DNA from: Climacium dendroides
Taxonomy: Eukaryota; Streptophyta; Bryopsida; Hypnales; Climaciaceae
DNA length: 64,000 bases
NCBI GenBank assembly: GCA_950106755.1
Contig: OX467087.1
Coordinates: 20,402,047 to 20,466,046, forward strand
Direction of reading: 5' to 3'
Shown here one piece after another: positions 35,270 through 47,200 of this stretch. The position numbers and the translations under genes were made by a program. The first letter of the stretch is position 1, and each line of letters opens with the position of its first letter. The notes below the pieces were generated by a model. It saw nothing but the letters and a program-made list of their open reading frames with translations. It did not search any database and was not told the DNA's origin.

Positions 35270-35650
35270 GTATTCATTTGTTTTTGGGGCAAGGCGATGA
35301 GGGTGTCATGAGATGTTGTGGGGTTTACTTGAAGCATTTATCAATTTCAAACTCCTCTGAATATCTCATTTTGGGGGGATACACCACCTTTCTTCTCTAA
35401 AATAACTCATTTTGTCAGCTATTATTCTTTTATAGTACTTGGATGTTAGAAATAAATGGTGATGAGTTATAAAATCAATATTGACTTTGTAAGTGTGCAT
35501 GACACAATGAGAATAAATGCATGAAAAAATCCTTTGATGCTTTTGTGAATAAGTGTAAAGAGCTTTGGACAAAACTTTTAGTTTGTGGATATCACAAAAA
35601 AGTCTTGAGAACCATTGCAAATGACCAAGAGGGATCTTTCAATTTTTTGT
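35270..35650 (-). repeat. Intra-arm inverted repeat, member 2 (partner 31250-31690)
   Basis: Read on the minus strand it repeats the block order of 31250-31690 (ATATCCACAAACTAAAAG, CTAACATCCAAGTACTATAA, AATGAATACCTTAATTC in mirror order). It joins the 3' flank of the MDRE module to AT-rich DNA, so a module border lies here. Confidence 0.65.
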
Positions 35651-36519
35651 TCAATGACCAATTATATCCATCATCAACCTTGACCCTTTCGATGCTTGGT
35701 TTTGTTAAAAAATTTCACTTATTGTGTAATTTTGAAATTACAATAGTAGAAGTAAATATTCTAATTATTTTAATTTTCTACTTTTAGTTTTTAATTTAAT
35801 CTTAGGGATGCACTACCTAGAATGTTCATGCATTATTAATTTAGCGAATTTATGTACGACTATCTTTACTATAATTTTTGAATTCAACTTATTTCCTATA
35901 TTCTATCTTTAAATTTCTTTAAATAAAATTGTGTTAATGTTTTGATACCCTACGTTCATTATAACTAAAGAACAATTGCTTGTTTTTTACAAATACTTGA
36001 TGAAATCGAAATGGAATTTATTAGTAATAGTTGTGCACACATATAAAGGTATATTGTAGAAAATAAGAATTGGAACATTTGAAAATGATAACCAAGCAAA
36101 CACCACTTTGAAACACAAATGCAATATAATCATGATATTGTTTGAATAAAATGTTTTTGCATTTGCAGTATTGCAACAATATATTTAATGAACAAATTAT
36201 TTATAAAAGCATGCATATTTCAATATTGAAAGAGGATTGTTGTAATGCACTAATTATACATCATTACAATATTGAAGAGTGTATTTGATGTATACTTTCA
36301 TTATTAATAAGTAGTAAAAAAATTTCAATATTTTGCAATCAAGATTGCAATATTAGATAACAAAGTATTTGGAAATTTTGATTTGGTAGCAATATAGTAT
36401 TGCATGTAGTGTTCACTTCATTTATATTTTAACAACTAATAGAATTTTTAGTATATCAAGACTATTATGAGGAATTTTGTCAAAATGGCGATATTTTGTC
36501 TACCATTTTCAGAGTGCCT

Positions 36520-37006
36520 GGTTTGTACCATAATAAGTAATCTAGAACAAATATACATTTCAAAAATCTTGGATTTTTTTATATTTCAAAAATCTAAGGC
36601 TAGCATAGATTTCAGAGCGGGTAGTTTGAATTGTGAAAGTGCCATGTATAACCCTTGTAGATTTCAAACATTTAAAAATGACATAGATTTAAGAAATTTA
36701 GCATAGTTGTGAATTTTAGACTACCTAGTCTAAACTACAAAAATTGCTAAAGTTACAAAATTTTGCCATTTTAACAAAATTGTCCATCCATTTAAACATT
36801 AACACAACACTAAATGTTTATTGTAACAGTTTTGTTTGAGCCATTCAAATTGTTTTTTTCCCAAATAATGGTGGAGTGAATTCAACTTCATCCAGAATCA
36901 AATCATCTACTGCTTTTCATCCACTGTCTATGCATATTGTTGTCTTGCAAAGTTCATTAAACCACCTTTTAGATATTATGCCAAACTTATATTCTTAAAA
37001 GTTAAA
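36520..37006 (+). repeat. Diverged inner edge of the palindrome, left side
   Basis: The inverted pairing with 50195-50940 continues past the identical arm but with rising divergence: mismatches at 36520, 36595 and 36692, then 5 in the next 100 bases, then about 18 in 215 bases up to GTTAAA at 37001-37006, after which similarity stops. It lacks the 251-bp insertion present on the right side. Confidence 0.85.
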
Positions 37007-40000
37007 GATATAGTTAATTTGGACCTTCTTACTTTTTATTTATTTTTTAAGTATGAGATATTTTTAGAATTTTCTAAAAATTGCCTACTTTATTCTAAAT
37101 TTTTTATTAAATTCTAAGCCCTTAACCTAACGATTAACTTCTACTTCCTACTTGGCTACTTCTACTGAAATCAAAAATCAAAAGAAAATGGTTTGACTAA
37201 CATACCTGCATTGACAGTCCCATCATTGCAAATAACAACCATGATAGTCTTGTAGTAGCCATTAATACTCTCCATCATGCCCAATAAATTGGAAGGGTTC
37301 AGTTTTGAAATATTGTGTCAATTAGTTTTTCTCTACAATTTAATCCCATACTCATTCCTATAGAACATGTTAGTTTTTGAGTGTTTTTGATACTTCATAT
37401 GATCTTTAGTAGTACTTGAACATTCAAACCATCCTAATATGTCCTAAGTCAAAATCAAATATTTAAAATACTATTCCCCAATTGTTTATCAATTTTCCTA
37501 TTAGTTTAAAATTTGGTTTTGTCCACTTCTATTCGGCTTATCAAGCTTAATAAAACAACACTAACCAAGATCCTAGTCACATAGCCACTAGTGGAATCCA
37601 ATTACATAACTAACCAACAAATTAGATGAATAGTAAAAGGAATCAAAGACTCAAACAAACTCGTAAGGGTCAACTCGTACTAAATGCAAATATTCTCTCA
37701 AAATATCTTTTTCCTCCAACACTCCAAATTCTCAAGACTATTGGTTTCCTTTTCCATCGCCACATGGCACGATGCAATTGGGTGGACACTCGGCACTTGT
37801 TCTTGTGTTCTTGTATTTGTTCCCCTTGCTTGACTATTCTTCAAGCTATCCTTCTACTTCGGCCTCTAGATCCAAATCGGATATTTGATTTTTTAAAACT
37901 AATTTTATAAAAAGCAAATAATTTTGGTTTTATAAAAAAACAAATAAAATTGGTCATAAAAACTACTAATGAAAACTAATCCTAGAGCTTAATTAACACT
38001 ACAGTCCTAACTTAAAAATCAATTTTTATGGGTTTTGGGGACTTTCTATAAAAAATTAAGTTTCATTAGTACACTCCTAATCTCTAATGATTTTGGGTTT
38101 GGGGATTTTTTCTCAAATCAATTTCTATTTAAAGGCAAATTCTATCTAATTGTGGAAAATTCTACAACACTATATGAAATAAATAAAGATGAGAGAGATG
38201 TCACTATCTTGAAGGAAAATGAAAAGGGGAAGATGAAAAGACCTACAAGCTTTGAATACTCAAGGCAAATATTCACCAACCAAATTGTACCTTTATGATA
38301 GTACTTGGATAGAAACCACAAGTTTGAATTTCTACCTCAAATAATAGCCCTTGGCCACATGAATCGGGTTACATGAAAATGGTTTGGTAATTTAATTCTT
38401 TTGGCCCAAATTTTCCAAAGTCAAAGCTTTGCTATGTGGGAGCAACCCCACACAAAACTTTGTGGAAACGGAAGGTATCCCCCAAGGTTTTAAAGTATTT
38501 TTTCAAAGTAAGGTTTATTTATTTAGAGGTTTAACTAGGGATTTAAAAATGATACACCAATACTTTGCTATATATTGAATTTTGGCCAAATTTAGTTTAG
38601 GAAACTTCTCGAAAAGCCAAAGCTTCACCACCTTAAATTTTCCAAACTTAGTACCTATTGCAATTCCCACAATGTTGAGTTAGCACGTGGTTGAAGGCCA
38701 AAGGCTCTAGGTAGATGCCACCAAATTGGGGAATCTCACACAAGGAGCTAGTGTAGTGTCATGGAATGATTTAAAAGGAAAATAACTTAAAAAGACTAAC
38801 TATAGTAGGACTTTGAGAGGCTACCACAAACAAGTCTCTCCAGATGACTCAAAACTTAAGAAACATAAAGAATTAGGAGGACCAAACCTCCCAAAGTCAA
38901 ACTTAGAAGGACTTAATTAAAGACAATTTTTAAGGTTCCCAATTAATGGCATTGCTAGAATTTAGCTAGGATATCCTTAGGTGTTAGTACAAACTTTAAA
39001 ATAGAGTTAGAAATCAAGGGTTTGGGGGACAAAACCTCCCACTATTCAAGCAAAATTAGTTTGGAGGACCAAACTTCTAAAGGAAAAGAAAGCAAATCAA
39101 CTTGAAGGGACCCCCGCGTCCTCCAAGAAACGTTCCTACAATGGGGAATATGAGAAAAGGCTTAAACAAACAAAGAAAAGAACATAAAAATGGCCAAATT
39201 GGCCTTGAACACCAATCCAACAAAGTGATGGTGGTTTTGAAAACAAGAAAACGGGTTACCGGACACAATGGAAGACAAGCCTTATATACTTGCTCAAGGC
39301 CTCCTATTTTCTTGTCTATTGGTTTATATTTTCCTAATTTACGTAGATAGTTTTGTAAATCACCTAAATATTTTGAAAGCTAATCCTAAATAACCTAAAG
39401 ATATTTTCAAAAATACTCTTTGTTTCATCTTGGATTTCTCTAGAAACAAGTTGCATTTTGTATTTGAGATCTTGCCCAAATCAAATCCTTGATTTTCCCG
39501 AAGATATTTCTAAAACTACCTTTAATTTACTGCTAATTACACTAAAAAAAGTCAAACCTATTGTTGGACCCTCTCTATCTTTTAGGAAACAACTCTAAAT
39601 CAAAAACTAGTTGTGCCATTGTGTTCAAAAGGTCCAAATTAGCTTGCAAACTCCATACCCCTACATCTAGGCCATTTCAACTCATAGAAACCACTAATAG
39701 TAATTCCAAAAAAAATTTCAACTATTGGAATTTGCATTTTTCAAAGAAACTAACAAGCTAGGGTTGTCTAGAAGGTTTGTGGGAGTAAGAAAAAACCCTT
39801 TATTTGCAACAGTAGGGCACTGTAAACTCTTGGTATGCCGGTCAATTTGCCACTAACTTGTACATTTTCTTGGAATTTGATGTCGTTGCCGGTTCTAGTA
39901 CTTGCCAATGTTAGAATGATTCCAAACTTGATGAGGTGCTTTACTAGCAGAAATAAACCATCCTAATTTTTAGTGGGATTTTATCACAACATGGGTAATT

Positions 40001-40667
40001 TCTAGGAATTTATGAATATGTTTAAAGGCAGTTGATTTGCCATGGAGTCATCGTAGCATTTTAGAAAAATACGAAACTTTTTTTAATTAACTTCTAGGAA
40101 GTTTCCAAAATCAAAGTGCAAGTTCAATTCTATCTTTGCACTATTTATAAGGAGTTTAAAATTAATTACACCTTTATATTTTCCACCCAAGGAAAAAATC
40201 ATTCTCATACCAAGGAATCTTAGAATAATTAGCTCTAATGTTAACCTCTTAGTATGCTCTTAAGCTAAAAACACCTCTCCCTTTGTTTCATTTGCATTCT
40301 AGCTCAACATCCCCAAAATTACCTATAGATAGGAAATGACTAATGCAAATTCTTTACAAATTTGAATAGTAATTTTTTCTAAATTCTCTAAACCTAAATA
40401 GGATTGTTTTCATTTAGATGAGTTAGCACATGCACTTTGTAGGACTAGTTTTAGCATGGCACAAGATATTAGAACTAGCTAACTCTTTGACCCTAAATTC
40501 TCTCAAAATCAATTAATCAACTATTCAAACTCTTTATTTGACTTTAGAAATGGAAAGCAAGGTATTTTAAGCATTTCATATTTCTCCCAAATCTCACTCA
40601 AATTCTCTTCCTATACTTTTTTTCAAATAAATATGCTCAAAACTAGACAAAATTAAAAAAAAAACTT

Positions 40668-40969
40668 CATCACAAAGTTTAAACCTTATTACGGTTTGTC
40701 AACAATTATTATGTGGTTATGGTTGTTTAATGGGTTTGCATGTTAATTACAATTTATCGCATCTTTACAATGCATTACTTTGCATCATTATTGCATCGTT
40801 ACAATGCATTACTTGCAATTGCATTGTAATGATGCACAAAATTGCATTGTAATGATGCACAATATTGCATTGTAATCATGTGATAAATTGTAATTAACGT
40901 GTAAACCTATGAAACAATTATAACCACATGCTAACAATTGACAAATCGTAAGGTTTAAACTTTGTGATG
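40668..40969. mobile_element. Fold-back miniature element
   Basis: CATCACAAAGTTTAAACCTT at 40668 is matched by its exact complement ending at 40969. Pairing continues imperfectly inward for about 110 bases (ATGTGGTTAT, TTAATTACAATTTATC). The centre holds three GCATTGTAATGATGCAC-type repeats. Long imperfect terminal repeats and no ORF fit a foldback or MITE-type element. Superfamily is undetermined and no clear target duplication was found. Confidence 0.65.
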
Positions 40970-43699
40970 TTGAGTTCTAAGTGTCAATTTGAGGGCTCAC
41001 ATAAGCTGGCTTGCATATACCAAAAGAAACTTTAAATACATATTATTTTATATCCTCCACACATGTACTAATAGGGCTCCCTTACGCATGTACTTCTAAA
41101 TATTGATGTTGGTTATGAGATCATTCTTTTAGTGAAATATCTTTATCATAAGTAATGGCCCACTAAAGATAATTGATAGTAAACACTCCAACATCATGTA
41201 TAAATTTTAGTTTCACTTTTAGAAATGGGATGAAAACTTTAGGTCAAGTGAATTCAAGTAGACAATTTCAAAGTATGTACTTTTAATTTTTTTAATTTAC
41301 AAAGAGGGAACCAATTTTTTATTATATAGATTGTAACTTTATAAGATTAGAGTAGGAAAGAAGACATTGAGAAGAATCAAATATTATAATTTTATATAAA
41401 TCATTATGATTGTTTTGGGCACTAGGGGGTCATTTTAGGAACTTATAATAACATAATTTTTTCAAATAGAGTGGAGTTATCAAGCCCCCCTATTTTATTT
41501 TAATTTATTAGATTTTTTATTTCTCAATCTTTAAATGATGCCATAGACATTATTGTTGATGTATGATAGAAAATCCTTCTATGTAGAATCAGAGAGCAAG
41601 CGTTTATTTTTTGGAATTTTATGTGACTGGAAGAGGTCTTGTACATTAATTTGACCTCCAATGAGTGCTTTTGGGCTTTTTAAAGAAATTGGTTCACAAA
41701 ATACTCCAAAGGATGAGTTCCACATTGTCCATTAATTTTTATTCTCTAACAAATCCAAATGTAGAATCTTTTAGTTAATTGGTATAAATTCATTCCAACC
41801 AATTGCAAGTTTGATGTGACTGAGTTTGATGTGGCTAAGCTCACAAAGATTTTTAAAAATTTTAGAAAAAAAATTGTGTATCTCATAATTTATATTATAT
41901 TAGTCAATATGTTGGAAAATTCGTCAATAAAAATTTCACGCTCATCTTTAAATAAGTAATATAAGATTCATGAAAGATGGTAAGATGGTACTTATAAGAC
42001 AAAAGATGGTACTTCATGAAAGAAAAACCTATTGTAAATGCCTAACATCTTTGACAAGAAATTGAGGATTAAAAATTGTAATGGAGATTTTGAATTTTAA
42101 TGGCAAAAGTGTTTTAATTTATATCATTTTTTATGTTTTTATTTGGAATTTTTGAAGATTGAGATAAAAAAAACAAGTAAATGACTTTATATGTTTCCCT
42201 ACTTTCAATGTCTACAAAGTAAAAAACCTCATAACTTTTATCTCACTCTTCAAAATTCAATGGTTCAAATTTTGTTGTATAGGTGTCAATCTATAAAATA
42301 AATCAAAGTACTAAAATAGTAGTTTCTAGAATACATCATTAGTTGTTTGCTTTGACATTATAATTGCAATATTTATTGTAATGATGTGAAAAAAAAACTT
42401 CACATGTAGATTGTAATGGTTAGAATTCATCATAATGAATTTATGAAAAAAAATTCAGATTATGAAGTCTATAGAAGGTATCCAAGCTTTCAATAAAAAT
42501 TATACTTTAGTAAGTTCTTTAGGGAAAAAACCCTAATGATCAAACATAATAATCTAAGTTTAATCCTTAACTCCTAAATGCCCAAGGCTTGTTTTGAGAT
42601 CCTATGAATTTGCTCTAAATTGAACAAAAAGCGAACATTTTGATAAGTTGTATCAATTTTTTTTAAATTGTAGCCATACAAATTCAAACTACACATGTTA
42701 GAGATGATGTAGGAAAGGAAAACCCAACAATTTCACTTATGAATTGAAAGATTATAATGTTTGATTATGAAGGTGTTAAAACTATGAAAATCTTTCAACT
42801 TTCTTTTTAGTGACCAATTTTAAGGGCCTAACATGCATAACCCCAATCAATTTATAGCTTCTCAAAAAATCTACTCTACAATTTTTTTAAATGAATTTCT
42901 AATGTGATTTTTTTTAAGGTCTAATGTATTTAAGGCTCATTTCTAAGAGCCCTCAACACTATGGAAAGTCAAGATTGCAATGGACACCTTTGCACAAAGT
43001 CATTAAAAGAAAAATCATAATCAATCATTTTCAAAATCAGATTTGGGATGCTAAAACTACACTTCAAAAAGAATGTCCTAAAAATAGCACACAAGTTAGG
43101 TTTTTGTTTAACTTCAAAGTTTTGTTGACACTAGAATTTGGTGCCTGGGGCATTTAGGGGTTAAATGGTCTTACTATGTTTCACAAGGGAGGTAGAGTCA
43201 ATCAAATACTTTCAAATACTTCAAATACTTTTAGAGTTAATGAAACGTTTCTTGTTCTTTCCCTAAATAACAAGATAATTCCCTCAAAATACCATGTATA
43301 GAAGGGGTGAGAATTTTAATATTTATATACATAATTCTATACTTTGTACTAATTAATTTAGTATAATATATATTATTGTACATTATATTGTATAGTCTTG
43401 TACATTACAAAAACATATTGTATATTAGTATACAAAACCATTTTGTCATACTTCTTATCTTATACAAATGAAGTATGAACCGTGGATTTGTATGGTAGGG
43501 ACTTGTCTGTTATAATTCATAGGTGATTATTATACTTCATAGGTGTTTGTTACATTTGCACTTTACCACATGGTGAACTCATATTATCCTTCCATAAACA
43601 ATAGAATGTAGAATATGTAATACACTTTACTTTATGGTACATTGGGTAAAGTTTTTTTTACCTTCTTTGTGTTTGTCATCTTTTCCATAGAACATTTAT

Positions 43700-43790
43700 T
43701 TTGAACTTGAATGGTTACAATTCAAAAAAATCGATGAAACTCATCAAAAGTCTAGAATTTTGTTTAATTTAGTGCAAACTCCAAGATTCT
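43700..43790 (+). pseudogene. Fragment of the unrecognised broken gene of 24.9-25.6 kb
   Basis: AATTCAAAAAAATCGATGAA...AGTCTAGAATTTTGT and AGTGCAAACTCCAAGATTC closely resemble the complement of 25500-25575. It is about 90 bases long and decayed. It shows the original gene was present in more than one copy before the palindrome formed. Confidence 0.55.
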
Positions 43791-43973
43791 CAAAAGAGGC
43801 CTTGTGCATTTGGGGTTAATTGCAATGATGACTTCCTTTGCAATCTTTGTACACATTGACATGTATAAGGTTCATTTCCAACTTTGAAAACTTGAGGTAC
43901 AAGACTATAATTTGATGAAACCCTTAAAAATACCCTGATAAAATGTAAATGAATGGACTAGTCACTATGGTTT

Positions 43974-44232
43974 TGTTTTTTTATTTTTAATGAAGTGCCA
44001 AAGTGCATCGGTATAAAATATTATGGCGGTGCTCCTAATTTCAGCATTCATCCAGACATCCACATATTTGATAGAAAATATCATTTGTATATATTGCATG
44101 TCTTTAATTCTATTTTCATCCACAATCTTACAATTTCATCCAATTTTCTTTTTGATAAAAGTTTTCTAGCATGAAATTTCATTGATTTTTGCCATTTTTT
44201 AACCTAATTATATTTCTCTAGTGCAATGTGAC
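43974..44232 (+). repeat. Dispersed repeat related to 11188-11420
   Basis: It has the blocks TTTTTAATGAAGTGCCAAAG, GGCGGTGCTCCTAATTT, TTGATAGAAAATATCATT and TCTATTTTCATCCACAA in the same order as at 11188. It sits directly before repeat module D. Confidence 0.6.
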
Positions 44233-44294
44233 ATTATAGAAAGCCAAAAAAAAGCCTTAGTAACCATGATTGGGAGCATAGTATTCATCCTTTC

Positions 44295-47200
44295 AAGGTG
44301 TAAATCATTTGCTTCAAGAAGCCCAAGAACACTCGTTGGAGGTCAAGCTAATGTACAAGACCTCTCCTTTCCACCAAAAATTTCAAAAGATGAATATTTG
44401 CTCTTCTATCCTACATAGAAGGATTCTTTGTCATCCATCAAAAAAATTCTTTGGCAACATTCAAGGGTTAAGAAATAAGAAAATCTAACCATTTTTTTAA
44501 AACCTTGGAGAGTCTTAATTGATCCCCTTTGTTTGAAAAAAATTCTCTTCTTGTATACAAATGTTTAAAATGACTTTCTAGTCACCAAAACTATTTTGAT
44601 TGATATAAAAATTATAGTATTTGATTCTTCAAATTGTCTTCTTTCCTATTAAGTGTGATCTTACAACCTACATAATAAATAAAAGAGGTACCCTCTCAAT
44701 GAATTAGAAAAGTTAAGAAAATACCTACCTTAAAAATATCTTAAAAGTACCTTAGAAGTACCTTTAAATGCATATTTGGGATTGTTGTAAGAAACAATGC
44801 CAATTCATTTTGTGTTTGAAAGGATAGTAGTAAGAGTACTATGACCTTCTATAAAATAACTAAATGAAAAAAATATTAAAAAGAATTAGGATTTCCTCTA
44901 ATAATAATTTATCTTCAAAATTTAGATATAAGAATAAAATTCTAATTAATTTATTAGTGTGGATTTAATTGGTATTTATCAAAGTCAATCAAAAGTCTAA
45001 TATGATCCTAAACTAATGTAAAAGAAAAACTCTAAAAATGAGAAATGCATGAATATTTGCATTAAAGCTCTTTTCAATTATTCCCAAGAATATCAATTAT
45101 CAAAGGATCTTATGAGGCATTTTTTCTTGTATACCAAACCGTTCAAGGTCAAGCTTCAAAAGGGTCTTGAAGGGCTACATCAAGGACCAAAGAATAAAAG
45201 ATTTAATCGGTCATTGAACAAGTCAAGCTCAAAATTTTGTCATTGGCAATGGTTCCAAAGACTTTTCTATGATATCCACAAACTAAGAGTTGTGTCAAAA
45301 GCTCTTTTCACTTAATGATTGACAAGAATATCAAAGGATTTCTGAATCATTTTTCACATTGCCTCATGCATACTTATAAGGACAATACTGATAACTTTAC
45401 CTCTCCACCAACATTAAGTATAAAAAGGAATACTAGATGGAAAAATGTGTTATTTTATTTAGATGAAAAGGTGACTTGTCCAAAGGAAAAAGTAAAAAAC
45501 AAAGACAAATGAACATGATAAATGCTACAAATCGTAAACCCCATATACTAGTCTCATCACACCCTCATCACCTTGCCACAAACACAAATGAATACCTCAA
45601 TTGGCGCAAGTTTGAATTCGATCCTTTATTTTTGGTAATAGTAGAACCTACATCTCCATATTGGAAGAAGAGAATTTGAAATTAAATGCACCAAATCATA
45701 TTTCAACTTCAATTTTACTAAGTTAGGAAATTGGATCAAGCTCCCAACAATGTTAATTCAATGAGGTTGAAAAATGAGAAAGTTTTGAGTTAGATGGTAA
45801 TTTCTTAAATTTTTAGTCCATAATGAGGAAAGCCGTTTTTTTTATTATGTAGGATATAAGATCATAGTACTAAAGAAGACATTTTGAAAAATCAACTTCC
45901 ATAATTTTTATATCAACTACAATAGTTTTGGGCACTCATAAATCATTTAAAAAATTTATAATAATAGAATTTTTCAAAAAGAGAAGAGCAATTAGACCTT
46001 CTAAACTTAAAAAATAAGTTCTTCACTCCCCAAATGGTCTTCTTCTTTGACAAAATGTTTGACATTAAGGCTAAAAATAACATTTAAAAACTTGTTTCAC
46101 TTTATATGTAGAGTCAATGAATTCCCAACATCCCCAAAATTTTGAGATTTATAGTGCTTTTCAAACTATACTTTTGGAATATTGAAAAGTGGAAATGTTT
46201 AGGAATTTTCAAGGAGCATGGGTGGGCATTTAAATTTTGAGTGCAAGATTGTCATTGTGTAGAAGATGTTGAAGGTAATTTTACAAAATCCTTATTTTTC
46301 ATAATATTTATTGGCTACTTCATTCCAAAATAACTCATATAAAAATTCTTTTTAATAATGATAATGAAGAAACATACTTTTCTGAAGTTTCCATCCTCTT
46401 CAAGTTTTAAAATGGCTAAGGATAAACTCTTCAAAACCTAATAAACTTAACAACCAAAAGATCACTAATTTGCCATGCTTCTAAAGATTTTTCTATGACA
46501 TCTATAGACTAAGACCGTGACTAAGACCTATGGTAGTCTTATGGTAAATATGTTCTTTTCACTCTTATCTACAAGACTATCAACAATTTTTTCATGTATT
46601 TTCTTTAGCTTACTTTCTAATAGACCTCTCTATGAAAGGATATGAATTAATGATTAAGAGTTACTTAAAATTTTGAATCAAGGGTTAGAGAGTCAAAGAT
46701 ACTTTTTAGGCATTCACAATGAATGATATAAAAGGTTTTCATTGGTATCTACAAAGACAAGAATTTCTCTCAAATATCCTCAAGTTAGAATATTAAAAGA
46801 CCTTTGCAATCATTTCACTTCATACAATTTTGTAAACATATTTTTTGGCTAGGGTCAATGGATCAAAACAATTTAGGGTATAACAATCAAAAAACTTTTT
46901 AGTGGTTTGTGGAGATTTCTTGAGATATCTATGAATGAAGACCTCGCAGAGCAAGATGTTCTTTTCACTTATTTACAAGAGCATCAAAGGATCTTCTCCG
47001 AGATCTTCTCAATTGCTATCTCTTCTTGCGTCACACCTACGCAAACAATTGATTAATGCCAACGACCCCACCTCTCACCTACCATTTCATCTCCACATCC
47101 AAGTGCTACAAGAACTCATTACAAGATAGAAGGAATTATTTTGGATGAAAAGGTGACAAATTCAATTGAAAAGAGTTTCACTAAAATTCTTGCATGGAAA

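Larger units (their letters stand above)
23460..36519 (+). repeat. Left arm of giant inverted duplication (palindrome)
   Basis: Every position x checked here matches 87460-x on the opposite strand. Nine pairs of ORFs spanning 24874-36000 and 51673-62586 have exactly this coordinate sum and identical translations, so no indel separates the arms over this range. Sampled stretches at 24.06, 28.0, 30.2, 32.6 and 36.4 kb are base-identical. The arm start at 23460 is only the mirror of the window end, so the true outer edge is not visible. The first mismatch on the inner side is at 36520. Confidence 0.93.
37007..43973. other. Left part of palindrome spacer: AT-rich, no gene recognised
   Basis: Seven kilobases of AT-rich DNA with only short ORFs (60-95 codons) that lack motifs. 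38.4-39.5 kb has a recurring AACCTCCCAAAGTCAAAC/ACCAAAC flavour that may be an eroded retroelement, not classifiable by eye. 41.02-41.17 kb is an inverted relative of 49.78-49.87 kb (AGGGAGCCCTATTAGTACA block), which also has a looser relative at 24.2 kb. A fold-back element and a gene fragment are listed separately. Confidence 0.5.

Noticed and set aside
39102..39350. 82-codon basic ORF in the spacer as a gene
   Set aside because: Lys/Arg/Gln-rich without motif. The surrounding text looks like an eroded repeat. No second copy in the window to test conservation.
38400..39500. LTR retrotransposon
   Set aside because: Repetitive flavour, but no paired long terminal repeats, primer-binding site, or protease/reverse-transcriptase motifs were found.
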